64,000 bases of DNA from Ectobacillus funiculus (GCF_042429435.1 NZ_JBHMAF010000196.1); one strand, 5' to 3'; numbered from the stretch's first letter, positions 16,607 to 25,616 are shown. Notes: a model not told the origin generated them from the sequence alone. Numbers and translations are program-made.

Positions 16607-16862
16607 AAAGAAAACTCGCCGATTGGCAAGCCGTTAGGCGAAGACAGAGGCGTAGTTGCTCTTATACTGTATTCTTAAAATTTCTGACTACGTCGAATTT
16701 ACTTCTAGCTGGAAATTTGTCTTTCCTACAGTGAAAAGAAAACTCGCCGATTGGCAAGCCGTTAGGCGAAGACAGAGGCGTAGTTGCTCTTATACTGTAT
16801 TCTTAAAATTTCCGACTACGTTGAATTTACTTCTAGCTGGAAATTTCTACTTTCCTATAGTG
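16607..16862 (-). repeat. Repeat A, two tandem copies upstream of gluP
   Basis: Two nearly identical units at 16607-16733 and 16734-16862 lie head to tail, each starting aaagaaaactcgccgattgg and ending cctacagtg or cctatagtg. Their terminators face the minus strand. An open frame runs through the second unit into gluP, which makes the gene look longer than it is. Confidence 0.95.
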
Positions 16863-16891
16863 GGACAAAAAGAAGAATTGGAGGGGGTTGC

Positions 16892-18058
16892 TTGTATCAA
16901 CAACAGGATTCCTTATATTGGGCGCTTCTGTATAGTCTTGTATGTTTACATAAGTATGAAATCCTGCATAACTCTGAGGAACAAGGGGAAGCATGGCTGC
17001 AATCTCCAGCGCTTAAAAGCAATGTGATTGTCCGTTTGAAGCGCCATGATGTGGATTGGAGCAGCTGGGTGAGAGAGGATTTGAAATATCTGGAGCGGAT
17101 GAGGGCTCAACGGTTCCGAGGAAAGAAAAAGGTATATAACATTTATGTTTCACGATTTGAACCATTGGATGATTGGCAAGCTGCAATTGCGGATGAAAAC
17201 AGCCGCGTGTTTATTAGAACTGTATTCTTTACCGAATATAATGAAAAGCGCCAGGCTGATTTTATGCGGATGTCACTGAAAATGAGCGATGAAGAGGCTG
17301 CCATTATATATTCCTTGAAGGAGAAGCCGGCGGAGGCATTACGGTCTCAGCTAGACGGCTTTTTGAAATTGAAGAGCAAGCAGCAGTATATTTTAAATTA
17401 TGCTCGTCCCTTCATTACCAAGCTATTTGTGGCTATTCAAATTGTTTTATTTGGAGTATTGGAATATGCTGGCGGCAGTACAAATACAGCAACGCTCATT
17501 GCGTTTGGCGCCAAATATAATCCCCTTATTTTACAAGGAGAATGGTGGCGATTCTTTACGCCGATGTTTTTGCATATTGGTCTCTTGCATCTTTTGATGA
17601 ATACAGTGGCACTTTATTATGTGGGAAGTCAGGTTGAGCGGATTTTAGGAAATATAAGATTTTTATTTGTGTATTTATTTGCAGGCTTTTGTGGCAGTCT
17701 TTTGAGCTTTGTGTCTTCAAACGCTGTAGCTGCCGGAGCATCTGGAGCCATTTTTGGATGTTTTGGGGCACTCTTATATATTGCTGCATCGTATGCTAAG
17801 GTATTTTCTAGAACAATGATGCAAAGTGTTCTAACTCTCATTGGAATCAATCTGTTATTTGGATTTGCTGTGCCCGGCATTGATAATGCAGGGCATATCG
17901 GCGGTTTAATTGGGGGATTTTTGGCAACCGTTATGGTACATGTTCCAGGGAAAAAGGGATCACTCCTTCAGAAAGCAGCCGCGATGCTCATTGCGCTTCT
18001 GTTTGTCAGCATTCTGCTGTTTTATGGTCTGCACCTGAAAGGGAATGGTGTCTTGTAA
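16892..18058 (+). CDS. gluP: Rhomboid intramembrane serine protease GluP-like
   Basis: A soluble N-terminal domain of about 165 residues precedes a rhomboid core that cleaves membrane proteins inside the bilayer. The core shows WRFFTPMFLHIGLLHLLMN, the serine motif GASGAIFG and the catalytic His in NAGHIGGLIGG. TTG 16892 is the start because GGAGGGGG ends a few bases upstream; the longer in-frame ORF from 16784 is repeat A sequence. Length is 388 residues. B. subtilis GluP (YqgP) is about 507 residues with C-terminal TPRs, which are missing here. The gene is followed by yqgQ and glcK as in B. subtilis. Confidence 0.9.
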   Translation: MYQQQDSLYWALLYSLVCLHKYEILHNSEEQGEAWLQSPALKSNVIVRLKRHDVDWSSWVREDLKYLERMRAQRFRGKKKVYNIYVSRFEPLDDWQAAIADENSRVFIRTVFFTEYNEKRQADFMRMSLKMSDEEAAIIYSLKEKPAEALRSQLDGFLKLKSKQQYILNYARPFITKLFVAIQIVLFGVLEYAGGSTNTATLIAFGAKYNPLILQGEWWRFFTPMFLHIGLLHLLMNTVALYYVGSQVERILGNIRFLFVYLFAGFCGSLLSFVSSNAVAAGASGAIFGCFGALLYIAASYAKVFSRTMMQSVLTLIGINLLFGFAVPGIDNAGHIGGLIGGFLATVMVHVPGKKGSLLQKAAAMLIALLFVSILLFYGLHLKGNGVL

Positions 18059-18204
18059 AGGAAGCAGGAAAACAGAGAGAAAATGTCGAATTTTAAATAA
18101 ATGTGCGTAATGGACATAGAGGAAATTGACGCTTCCCTCTGTTCTTTTTATAATGGGTATGGGAACGTTTTCTTATAATAGGATGCACGAAGGAAGGTGA
18201 AGCG

Positions 18205-18408
18205 TTGACATCCATTTACGACATTCAACAATTATTGAAGAAATTCGGGACCATCATTTATACCGGAGACCGTGTTGCCGATTTAGAATTGATGGCGGAC
18301 GAATTACATGAACTGCATGAGGCGAAGCTTATTGAAGCAACAATCTATGAAGCGGCTTCATTTGTTCTCAGACAGGAAATGCAAAAACAAAAAGACAAAT
18401 TACATTAA
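18205..18408 (+). CDS. yqgQ: YqgQ family protein (DUF910)
   Basis: This 67-residue acidic/helical cytoplasmic protein begins MTSIYDIQQLLKKFGTIIYTGDR. The TTG at 18205 follows GAAGGAAGGTGAAG. Family members are small three-helix proteins of unknown role, nearly always located just before glcK; the stop here is 10 nt before the glcK ATG. The pair is probably one transcript. A promoter may lie in 18120-18190, but no convincing boxes were assigned. Confidence 0.88.
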   Translation: MTSIYDIQQLLKKFGTIIYTGDRVADLELMADELHELHEAKLIEATIYEAASFVLRQEMQKQKDKLH

Positions 18409-18418
18409 GGGGTGCGTT

Positions 18419-19393
18419 ATGCAGGAGAAATGGTTAGTAGGTGTCGACCTTGGGGGCACAACAATTAAGTTAGCATTTATTAGCGTCTATGGCGAGATTC
18501 TACATAAATGGGAAATCCCGACGAATATTAGCGAGAAGGGGAAGTATATCACTGTTGATATCGCAAAGGCAATTGATGAAAAGCTGCAAGAACTGGGAGA
18601 GCAAAAGAGTAAACTTGCAGGTCTCGGTATGGGAGCGCCAGGACCAGTACATATGGCAACAGGCTTGATTTACGAGGCAATCAATTTAGGGTGGAAGGAT
18701 TATCCGCTCAAAGATTTGCTTGAAGTAGAAACAGGACTTCCTGTTGTTGTGGATAATGATGCAAATATTGCGGCTATCGGTGAAATGTGGAAAGGTGCCG
18801 GAGAAGGTGCGAAGGATATCGTATGTGTGACGCTTGGTACGGGAGTCGGCGGCGGTGTAATCGCTAATGGAGAGGTTGTCCATGGTGTAAGCGGAGCAGG
18901 CGGTGAGATTGGACATATTACTGTTGTTCCTGAAGGCGGGGCTCCATGTAATTGTGGAAAAACTGGCTGTTTGGAAACAGTCGCATCTGCAACAGGTATT
19001 GTACGTTTAGCGAAGGAAGCGCTTCAAAACAGCAAAGAAGAGGGCGAGCTTCGCAACAGATGGAATGAGGCGGGCACAGTCACTGCAAAGGATGTATTTG
19101 ATGCTGCGCGGAACGGAGATGCATTTGCGCAAAGCATCCTTGACCGTGTAGCCTTCTACTTAGGACTGGCTATTGCAAACTTCTCCAATGCTTTAAATCC
19201 AGAAAAGGTTGTAATCGGCGGCGGCGTATCAAAAGCTGGAGATGTATTGCTGCAGCCAGTACAGAAATACTTTGAAAAGTACGCATTTCCTCGCGTTGCA
19301 AAAAGTACAAAGCTAGCGATTGCTACGCTTGGCAATGATGCGGGTGTGATTGGCGGCGCTTGGTTAGTAAAAACAAAAATAGCAAAATTATAA
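18419..19393 (+). CDS. glcK: Glucokinase, ROK family
   Basis: GlcK phosphorylates glucose to glucose 6-phosphate with ATP in the cytoplasm. The protein is 324 residues from ATG 18419, which follows AAGGGGTG. The phosphate loop LVGVDLGGTTIKLAF is at residues 6-20. The catalytic VDNDANIAAIGEMWKGAG lies at about 109-126. The ROK zinc motif is visible in GHITVVPEG and CNCGKTGCLE (about 161-187). The C-terminal VIGGGVSKAG is typical of Bacillus GlcK. The gene closes the gluP-yqgQ-glcK group. A decayed repeat A copy starts four bases after the stop and a strong bidirectional terminator follows. Confidence 0.96.
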   Translation: MQEKWLVGVDLGGTTIKLAFISVYGEILHKWEIPTNISEKGKYITVDIAKAIDEKLQELGEQKSKLAGLGMGAPGPVHMATGLIYEAINLGWKDYPLKDLLEVETGLPVVVDNDANIAAIGEMWKGAGEGAKDIVCVTLGTGVGGGVIANGEVVHGVSGAGGEIGHITVVPEGGAPCNCGKTGCLETVASATGIVRLAKEALQNSKEEGELRNRWNEAGTVTAKDVFDAARNGDAFAQSILDRVAFYLGLAIANFSNALNPEKVVIGGGVSKAGDVLLQPVQKYFEKYAFPRVAKSTKLAIATLGNDAGVIGGAWLVKTKIAKL

Positions 19394-19396
19394 CGA

Positions 19397-19465
19397 ACGC
19401 TCGCCGATTGGCAAAGACGGATGTGTAGTTGCACTTACATCATGTATAGAAGCATTCTTACAGGG
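19397..19465 (-). repeat. Repeat A, decayed copy after glcK
   Basis: The segment gctcgccgattggc, then gtagttgcactta and cattcttacagg, keep the order of a full unit, but about half of the middle is lost. Its hairpin end starts almost at the glcK stop codon. Confidence 0.75.
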
Positions 19466-19490
19466 AACAAACATGCAGCCGTAAAACATT

Positions 19491-19531
19491 ATACGAAAAG
19501 GGCTCTGATTCAATCAGAGCCCTTTTCGTAT
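19491..19531 (+). terminator. Bidirectional terminator between glcK and yqgW
   Basis: This is a perfect palindrome with 20-bp arms around a single base (ATACGAAAAGGGCTCTGATT and its complement). A-runs and T-runs on both sides let it end both the glcK and the oppositely oriented yqgW transcript. Confidence 0.92.
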
Positions 19532-19594
19532 AGCTGAAGAAATGTGCAGCTCCTAAGCAGGGTTTTCATAGGCTGCTTCAGGGAGCCTTTCTCA

Positions 19595-19768
19595 TTAATG
19601 TGCCGGCGGGTAACCGTTATTGAGTACAGTCATGATAGTAAACCAGCCGAAAACAAGAAGAGTTGCCGCAGAGAATGCTATCCCCAGCATATTCTTGTTT
19701 TTCAAGGTTTTGAGCGTCGAGAACACACTCAGTAATGTTACTAGCGCGAAAATCACTACGAGACCCAT
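19595..19768 (-). CDS. yqgW: YqgW-like DUF2759 small membrane protein
   Basis: The protein is 57 residues from ATG 19768, which follows AGAGGGGG. It has two hydrophobic helices, residues 1-19 (MGLVVIFALVTLLSVFSTLK) and about 28-48 (GIAFSAATLLVFGWFTIMTVL), joined by a Lys/Asn-rich turn, and a short tail NGYPPAH. The pattern and the location next to yqgX match the DUF2759/YqgW family, which has no known function. It is transcribed opposite to its neighbours. A longer reading frame upstream of ATG 19768 has no ribosome site. Confidence 0.75.
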   Translation of the reverse strand: MGLVVIFALVTLLSVFSTLKTLKNKNMLGIAFSAATLLVFGWFTIMTVLNNGYPPAH

Positions 19769-19925
19769 ATATATCCCCCTCTGCTTTTCCGCTTCTTTGC
19801 ATATGAAAGCTGTAAAAATCTTCCCTTTCTTTTCATTGTACATGGTTTCCAAAAAAATGTCGAGATGAAACCGTTAACAATGATGTAGCTCTTACATACA
19901 GGGCACTTTTGACCTTGAGGTAATT

Positions 19926-20048
19926 GCCACTGGCGAGCCCTGCCTTTGGGCGAAGACAGAGGCGTAGCCCTACTTATAGTGTATTCCTAAAATTTTGCGC
20001 TACGTCGAATTGGCTTTCAGCTAGAAATTTATCCTCTCTCTTAAAGTG
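19926..20048 (-). repeat. Repeat A copy upstream of yqgX
   Basis: The unit runs from ggcgagccctgcctttgggc through gcgaagacagaggcgtag, ttcctaaaatttt and ctacgtcgaatt to ttaaagtg. The first A-rich segment and left hairpin arm are changed (gccactggcgag), so its terminator is probably dead. Confidence 0.9.
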
Positions 20049-20198
20049 ATATAAAAACAGCCTTCTGGAATAATCTGTCCGAACTGCACTATTGTTACTA
20101 CATGAGCGAACAGGATTAATTCCGTTTTTCTCTGTCGTTCCATGTAAAGAAAAAATGGTGTATCATGAGAGTAAAAGATAGGTTTGGAGGAAATATAC

Positions 20199-20834
20199 AT
20201 GAAATTAAAATGGAGACAGCTTCCCCTAGGGCCGCTGCAAACAAATGCATATGTGCTGCGTAATGATAAAAAGGAGTGCGTGATCTTTGATCCAGGGCAT
20301 GAAGGAGAAAAACTTATTAGCTACTTACAGCAGGAGGGGTTAACACCGCTTGCTGTTTTATTAACACATGCCCATTTTGATCATATCGGCGCAGTGGATG
20401 ATGTGCGTGACGCCTATAAGATTCCTGTTTATTTACATAAAGAAGAGCAATATTGGCTGTCTGATCCCGAATTAAATGGCTCGTACCTATTTATGACGAA
20501 CCGTGAGATTACAGCAAAGCCCGCAGATCGTCTGATTGAAAGGGAGGGAGAGCTCACAATTGGCTCATTTACGTTTGCGATTTTAGAGACACCTGGACAC
20601 TCCCCAGGAAGCGTTTCGTACTACTGTAAAGAAGCCGGTGCGGTGTTTTCCGGAGATGCCTTATTTCAAATGAGCATTGGACGAACGGATTTACCGGGAG
20701 GTAGCTTTAATGAACTGATGATGAGTATTGAAAATAAACTTTTCTCATTACCAGATGATACAGCAGTGCTGAGCGGTCATGGTCCTAAGACGAGCATTGG
20801 CTTTGAAAAAGCAAATAATCCGTTTTTGAAGTAA
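20199..20834 (+). CDS. yqgX: YqgX-like metallo-beta-lactamase fold hydrolase
   Basis: This 211-residue enzyme of the glyoxalase II-like branch shows the zinc motif LLTHAHFDHIGAVDD at about residues 53-67. A later ligand His lies in TPGHSPGSVSYY (about 131), an Asp in FSGDALFQMSIGRTDLPGG (about 152), and a C-terminal His in LSGHGPKT. The start is ATG 20199 after TTTGGAGG; a TTG five codons upstream overlaps that ribosome site and is rejected. Its substrate is likely a thioester such as a glyoxalase or bacillithiol adduct, but sequence alone cannot settle this. It is followed 8 nt later by the methyltransferase gene, so the two form an operon. Confidence 0.88.
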   Translation: MKLKWRQLPLGPLQTNAYVLRNDKKECVIFDPGHEGEKLISYLQQEGLTPLAVLLTHAHFDHIGAVDDVRDAYKIPVYLHKEEQYWLSDPELNGSYLFMTNREITAKPADRLIEREGELTIGSFTFAILETPGHSPGSVSYYCKEAGAVFSGDALFQMSIGRTDLPGGSFNELMMSIENKLFSLPDDTAVLSGHGPKTSIGFEKANNPFLK

Positions 20835-20842
20835 GGAGAGAC

Positions 20843-21973
20843 ATGATGCAGGAGATTTTGAAGGAAGCGGTGCGAGAGCGGGAAGGTAATAGGATTCCCT
20901 ATAGTACATTTATCGAGCTTGCCCTTTATCATCCTGAATATGGGTACTATATGAAAGAAAAGGAAAAGATAGGGAGAGCAGGCGACTTTTTCACAAGCAG
21001 TAATGTATCTTCATTATTTGCTAAGCAGTTTTCTCGGTTTTTCATGCGTCTTGTGTCAGATAAGATTGTACCGCCAATCATTTGCGAGATTGGAGCGGGC
21101 ACAGGCAGGTTTGCCCGCGATGTATTGACTGAGTGGAGGACAAGTGATCCTCAATCATTTTCAAAGCTGCGCTATCTTATCATTGAAGCAAGTCCTTATC
21201 ATCGCAAGGTACAGCTAGAGATGCTGTCACAGTTTGCGAATGTAACGCAGTATGCTTCTCTTGTCGATATACCTAAGGAATTTGAAGGGGTTGTATTTGC
21301 CAACGAGCTATATGATGCGTTTCCTGTAGATGTGGTAGAGCAGCAGAATGATATGCTGTACGAAGTATCTGTAAGCCTTAAGGACCGACACTTGAAGGAG
21401 GTCATCCATCCGCTGCAGAAGAAAGAAATTCTTCAGTATTTGGAGAGGCATGGTTTGCATTTGAAAAACGGGCAGCGCTTTGAAATTCCACTTGCGATGG
21501 GGCGATTTGTACAGGAACTCAGCGAACGCGTAAAACGGGCTGTGTTCGTGACTGTTGATTATGGTTACACAAATGACGAATGGATGCATCCTAGCCGCAG
21601 AGAAGGAAGCTTACGCGGATATTATGAACACCAGCTCGTTCGCAATCCGCTTGAGCGTCCTGGAGAGATGGATTTGACAGCTCATATTCACTGGGACGAG
21701 TTGCAGCTTGCAGGGGAGGTAGCGGGATTGCATACAATGCTGCGAATGAAACAGCGTTCCTTTCTCCTTAGCACGGGGATTTTACAGCATCTTGTGAATC
21801 ATCAGGACAGAAATCCCTTTTCAGAAGCAAGCAAGCAAAATCGCGCCATTCGTTCTTTAATTTTGAGCGGCGGGATGAGCGATGCCTTCGATGTGATGAT
21901 TCAGCAAAAGGGGATTCCGCAGTTGGAGCTAGAGCGTTATATGGACTTTACTGTTTGCTCCGCATCGTTTTAG
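20843..21973 (+). CDS. MidA/NDUFAF7-like SAM-dependent methyltransferase
   Basis: This 376-residue cytoplasmic protein of the DUF185 group is related to mitochondrial NDUFAF7, which methylates an Arg of a complex I subunit. Hallmarks are an N-terminal substrate/SAM region IPYSTFIELALYHPEYGYYMKEK and GDFFTSSNVSSLFAKQF (about residues 15-60), the SAM motif ICEIGAGTGRFARDVL (about 79-94), and FANELYDAFPVDVVEQ (about 153-168). No complex I genes are in the window, so the bacterial target is open. ATG 20843 follows AAGGAGAG. It is the second gene after yqgX. Confidence 0.85.
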   Translation: MMQEILKEAVREREGNRIPYSTFIELALYHPEYGYYMKEKEKIGRAGDFFTSSNVSSLFAKQFSRFFMRLVSDKIVPPIICEIGAGTGRFARDVLTEWRTSDPQSFSKLRYLIIEASPYHRKVQLEMLSQFANVTQYASLVDIPKEFEGVVFANELYDAFPVDVVEQQNDMLYEVSVSLKDRHLKEVIHPLQKKEILQYLERHGLHLKNGQRFEIPLAMGRFVQELSERVKRAVFVTVDYGYTNDEWMHPSRREGSLRGYYEHQLVRNPLERPGEMDLTAHIHWDELQLAGEVAGLHTMLRMKQRSFLLSTGILQHLVNHQDRNPFSEASKQNRAIRSLILSGGMSDAFDVMIQQKGIPQLELERYMDFTVCSASF

Positions 21974-22011
21974 CTAAATTACAAAAATCTCCTCTCTCTG
22001 ATCGTGTAACC

Positions 22012-22109
22012 AGCGAAAGAAGAGGCATAGTTGCCCTTATACTGTATTCCTAAAATTATCCACTACGTCGAATGAACTTCCAGCTGGGAATTTATACTTT
22101 TTACAGCGT
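22012..22109 (-). repeat. Repeat A, copy without hairpin end
   Basis: The copy begins at agcgaaagaagaggcatag and continues to tatactttttacagcg. The terminal hairpin portion is absent, but a separate terminator follows directly. Confidence 0.85.
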
Positions 22110-22112
22110 AAT

Positions 22113-22142
22113 AAAAGCGCAGAGACGAGCTCTGCGCTTTTA
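22113..22142 (+). terminator. Bidirectional terminator between the methyltransferase and arsR-type genes
   Basis: The arms AAAAGCGCAGAG/CTCTGCGCTTTT enclose a 5-nt loop and lie between two converging genes. Confidence 0.88.
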
Positions 22143-22212
22143 TACTATAATCATGTGTACATTAAGATAAAAAATAAGACTAGACAAAACTAGGTTGTCT
22201 TTTTGTTTTTTC

Positions 22213-22503
22213 TTAGTGGAACATTACTTGAATGAGCTGAAGTACTTTTTCATTTTGTACATCATAGTAAATTTCCAATCCTTTTCGTTCACTTGTCACG
22301 ATTTTAGCACTTTTTAGCTTAGCTAAATGCTGTGAAATTGTAGACTGCGGCATATTTAAACAAGTATACATAGTAGATACATTGCTAGGACCTCTCTCAA
22401 TCAATCCCTTCACGATGCACAGACGTACAGGATGTGCAAGAACCTTTAATAACTCGGCATTATTTTCATAAACTTCTAATTCTTCCTGAAACATTTCTAA
22501 CAT
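22213..22503 (-). CDS. ArsR-family winged-helix regulator
   Basis: The protein is 96 residues from ATG 22503, which follows CGGAGGTGG. The fold reads as a typical small dimeric repressor: ALLKVLAHPVRLCIVKGL (about residues 16-34), recognition helix MPQSTISQHLAKLKSA (about 51-66), and a beta wing SERKGLEIYYDV. The classical metal motif CxCxxC of ArsR/CadC is not present. Only two cysteines occur, in VRLCIV and MYTCLN, so redox or persulfide sensing is possible but unproven. The gene lies alone between the MidA-like gene and the methionine block, and its target is unknown. A longer frame upstream lacks a ribosome site. Confidence 0.82.
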   Translation of the reverse strand: MLEMFQEELEVYENNAELLKVLAHPVRLCIVKGLIERGPSNVSTMYTCLNMPQSTISQHLAKLKSAKIVTSERKGLEIYYDVQNEKVLQLIQVMFH

Positions 22504-22785
22504 TTCGTCCACCTCCGGATATACTGCAAGTACAGCATAGAATATACATAACAAAATTTTACGATAAAAAAAATAGTTTTTGCAAAAAAAAAATTTAAAA
22601 ATAAAGAAAAAGTAAAAAAAGAGAAAGAATTGTAAAGAGAGTTTATATAAACTAGGAAAATAGGAATATAAAAACAGTTTAAATAAATCTAACCAAATCT
22701 ACTCATTCTAACCTTTCCGCTGTGAATATCGGGAAAGAGGTTGGGTATTCCCTGCCTGTTACTCTATTCCTAAAGCAGTATAAAT

Positions 22786-22898
22786 AAAGAAAACTCGCCG
22801 ATTGGCGAGCCGTTAGGCGAAGACAGAGGCGTAGTTGCACTTATTTCTCACTACGTCGAATTGTCTTCCAGCTAGAAATTTATACTTTCTTAAAGTGC
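22786..22898 (-). repeat. Repeat A copy with internal deletion, 3' of metC
   Basis: The left 55 bp and right 50 bp match full units, including an intact hairpin CTCGCC-gatt-GGCGAG. The central stretch actgtattcctaaaatttcc is missing. Its terminator faces the minus strand and would back up the metC terminator. Confidence 0.93.
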
Positions 22899-22900
22899 GT

Positions 22901-22928
22901 AAAAAAACCCGGGTTTCCCCGGGTTTTT
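22901..22928 (-). terminator. Terminator of metI-metC
   Basis: The hairpin AAACCCGGG-ttt-CCCGGGTTT with flanking A and T runs ends the minus-strand operon just 3 nt after the metC stop codon. Confidence 0.92.
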
Positions 22929-22930
22929 GA

Positions 22931-24100
22931 TTAAAGCGATACAGCTGAAGTTTCAACTGCCGCAAGGGCTTGATCGATGTCGCGAATAAGATCATTTGGA
23001 TTTTCAAGTCCTGCAGACAAGCGAAGAAGAGAAGCAGAGATACCGCGTTTTTCTCGTTCCTCTTGTCCCATCGCAGCGTGCGACATTTTAGCAGGATATG
23101 AAAGAATTGATTCTACAGCGCCAAGGCTGACTGCGAACACAGGAAGCTTAACGTGTGCCAGGAATTGACGAAGCGCTTCTTCGTTTTCAAGCTCAAACGA
23201 TAAAACAGCACCGCCATCCGTTGCTTGCGCAAACTGGATATCACGTCCTGGATGATCAGCAAGACCTGGATAGTAGACACGCTTCACTTTTGGATGAGTT
23301 TGTAAATACTCGGCAATTTTCTCAGCAGCTGCAACAGAGTGCTGCAGACGCACATGAAGTGTTTTAAGACCGCGCAGCACAAGCCAGGAATCATGTGGAC
23401 TAAGAATTGCGCCAAACGCATTTTGTAAAAAGTAGAAGCGCTTTGCCAATTCTTCATCCTTTACAACTGCAAGTCCTGCCATTACGTCACTATGTCCGGC
23501 AAGAAACTTTGTTGCGCTGTGAAGTACAATATCGGCTCCTAGCTCAAGCGGCTTCTGCGAAAGCGGTGTTAAGAAGGTATTATCTACAAATGTTAACGCG
23601 CCGGCTTGTTTCGCAAGTTCACATATTGCGCGAATATCGGTAATTTTCAAAAGCGGATTAGAAGGCGTCTCCATATAGATGACCTTTGTATTCGGCTGGA
23701 TTGCTGCCTCTACCTGCGCTATATCAGTCATATCAACAAATGTATGGCTGATGCCATAGCGTGTTAACACCTCTGTTACAACACGGAATGTTCCGCCGTA
23801 TACATCCTCAGTAATCACAACGTGGTCTCCTTGTGATAACAGAAGGAAAGCAGTCGAAATTGCCGCCATGCCGGATGCAAATGCAAAGCCTCTTACGCCG
23901 CCTTCCAAAAGCGCGATTGTTTCTTCCAGCACCTCGCGCGTCGGATTGCCGGAGCGGCTGTAGTCGTATTTTCCAAAGGAGTCTACATCCACCTGATGGA
24001 ATGTAGAGGAATTGTAGATCGGAACGCTGACCGCCCCTGTTCCTGCATCATATTTAAAGCCATTGTGAATTAACAGTGTATCTTGCTCGTACTTTGTCAT
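22931..24100 (-). CDS. metC: Cystathionine beta-lyase
   Basis: This PLP enzyme splits cystathionine to homocysteine, pyruvate and ammonia in methionine synthesis. The 389-residue protein has the Cys/Met-metabolism fold: YDYSRSGNPTREVLEE (about residues 46-61), the cofactor region GFAFASGMAA and YGGTFRV, and the PLP lysine in VLHSATKFLAGHSDV (about 194-208). Its ATG overlaps the metI stop by 4 nt, so the pair is coupled. The first-second gene order matches metI-metC (yjcI-yjcJ) of B. subtilis. Because metI and metC paralogues look alike, the distinction relies on gene order. Confidence 0.9.
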   Translation of the reverse strand: MTKYEQDTLLIHNGFKYDAGTGAVSVPIYNSSTFHQVDVDSFGKYDYSRSGNPTREVLEETIALLEGGVRGFAFASGMAAISTAFLLLSQGDHVVITEDVYGGTFRVVTEVLTRYGISHTFVDMTDIAQVEAAIQPNTKVIYMETPSNPLLKITDIRAICELAKQAGALTFVDNTFLTPLSQKPLELGADIVLHSATKFLAGHSDVMAGLAVVKDEELAKRFYFLQNAFGAILSPHDSWLVLRGLKTLHVRLQHSVAAAEKIAEYLQTHPKVKRVYYPGLADHPGRDIQFAQATDGGAVLSFELENEEALRQFLAHVKLPVFAVSLGAVESILSYPAKMSHAAMGQEEREKRGISASLLRLSAGLENPNDLIRDIDQALAAVETSAVSL

Positions 24101-25209
24101 GCTTTCACCCCTTCGCGCACTGCGACAAGAGCTTGCGTTAAATCTTGAATGAGGTCCTCTGCGCTTTCAATTCCGACAGAGAAGCGAAGCAGGCGGTTAC
24201 AAACACCGCGAGCAGAGCGAATTTCTTCTGGAATCTCCGCATGTGTTTGTGTAGCTGGATAGGTCATCAAGCTTTCTACACCACCTAAGCTTTCAGCAAA
24301 GGAAATAAGCTGTAAGGACTGTAAGAGTGGATTCACCCAGCTTTCATCGGCTACACGGAAGGAAAGCATACCGCCGTGTCCTGGATATAAGACATCTGTA
24401 ATGCCTTCAGCATCTTCTAAAAATGCCGCAATCGCTTTTGCGTTTGCTTCGTGCTGCTTCATACGAAGAGCCAATGTTTTCATTCCGCGAATCACAAGCC
24501 AAGCATCAAACGGGCTTAATACAGCACCGGATGCGTTATGGTAATAACCAATTTGCTGACATAGCTCCTCGCCTTTTGCTACAACCAAACCGCTTAATAC
24601 ATCGTTATGTCCAGCGAGATACTTTGTGCCGCTGTGAATTACAATATCTGCGCCAAGTAAAAGTGGCTGTTGCAGCACTGGCGTATAGAATGTGTTATCT
24701 ACAATTAAAAGAAGATCATGTTTTTTCGTGATTTCCGCGACAGCCGCGATATCAGTTACTTCCATTAAAGGATTGGTAGGAGTTTCCACAAATACAGCCT
24801 TTGTGTTCTCGGAAATTGCTGCTTCCACTTCCGCTAGGTTATGCGTATCAACATACTTAAAGCGAACACCCCATTTATTTTCATGCTCTGTAAATAAACG
24901 GTACGTTCCGCCGTATAAATCCTTAGATACAATCATTTCATCTCCTGTTTTAAACAGAGAGAGAACAACAAGAATCGCAGCCATGCCAGAGCTGCATGCA
25001 AAGCCTTGATCGCCGCCTTCTAGATCAGCGATGGCGCGCTCCAAAATTTTTCTTGTTGGATTTCCTGTGCGAATATAATCGAAGCCAGTAGATTGTCCAA
25101 TTCCTTCATGACGATAAGCAGTAGAGAAATAAACAGGCGGATTAACCGCTCCTGTAGCTGTTTCGCTGCGGTTTCCAATTTGAGCTAGTTTCGTTTCTTG
25201 TGAATACAT
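24097..25209 (-). CDS. metI: Cystathionine gamma-synthase / O-acylhomoserine thiolyase
   Basis: MetI joins an activated homoserine ester with cysteine to make cystathionine, or with sulfide to make homocysteine. The 370-residue PLP protein shows FDYIRTGNPTRKILERAI (about residues 43-60), QGFACSSGMAAI, SKDLYGGTYRLF and the PLP lysine motif VIHSGTKYLAGHNDV (about 190-204). It is the first gene of the operon, directly behind a SAM riboswitch, with GGAGGAACT in front of ATG 25209. Expression should therefore rise when SAM is low. Assignment over metC rests on the leader position and known operon order. Confidence 0.92.
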   Translation of the reverse strand: MYSQETKLAQIGNRSETATGAVNPPVYFSTAYRHEGIGQSTGFDYIRTGNPTRKILERAIADLEGGDQGFACSSGMAAILVVLSLFKTGDEMIVSKDLYGGTYRLFTEHENKWGVRFKYVDTHNLAEVEAAISENTKAVFVETPTNPLMEVTDIAAVAEITKKHDLLLIVDNTFYTPVLQQPLLLGADIVIHSGTKYLAGHNDVLSGLVVAKGEELCQQIGYYHNASGAVLSPFDAWLVIRGMKTLALRMKQHEANAKAIAAFLEDAEGITDVLYPGHGGMLSFRVADESWVNPLLQSLQLISFAESLGGVESLMTYPATQTHAEIPEEIRSARGVCNRLLRFSVGIESAEDLIQDLTQALVAVREGVKA

Positions 25210-25235
25210 AGTGCAGTTCCTCCTTTAATAAACAA

Positions 25236-25400
25236 TAAAAGCCTTCTTTGTCGTGAAAGAAGGCTTTGTGCTCGGCGAGAATACCTTCTTATCTCTCAAA
25301 TTCTGTTAGAATTTGTTGGAGTTAGCACCTTTTTAACTGCATGTTAATGGTTGCTGAGGCGTCGTCAGGCCAGTTCCCTCGACCTCTCTTGATAAGAGAA
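25236..25400 (-). ncRNA. SAM-I (S-box) riboswitch of metI-metC
   Basis: Read on the minus strand from 25398, the leader shows CTCTTATCAAGAGAGG, GAGGGA, GGCCTGACGA, CCTCAGCAACC, AAGGTGCTAACTCC and the closing GAGAGATAAGA, which are the conserved S-box blocks. A terminator with arms AAGCCTTCTTT/AAAGAAGGCTTTT lies at 25238-25267. Binding of S-adenosylmethionine should favour the terminator and shut off metI-metC. Confidence 0.96.
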
Positions 25401-25616
25401 AAAATTATAAAATTGTAAGTCCCTTATATAATTTATACTAAATACAGTATAAAAATCAATTCCCTTTTTATAATCTTCCGTAAATTCTTTGATTTCAAAA
25501 AATGCCATTGACTTCACTCCAGTACACATGCTAAATTAAGTGAAAATTGGGATTTGCTATATGAAGACGATAATGCCGTTTCTATGTTATCATAACCTTA
25601 GATGAAAATATAATGC

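Noticed and set aside
16784..16891. Longer N terminus for gluP
   Set aside because: The extension translates repeat A (YCILKISDYVEFTSSWKF), and a strong ribosome site serves TTG 16892 instead.
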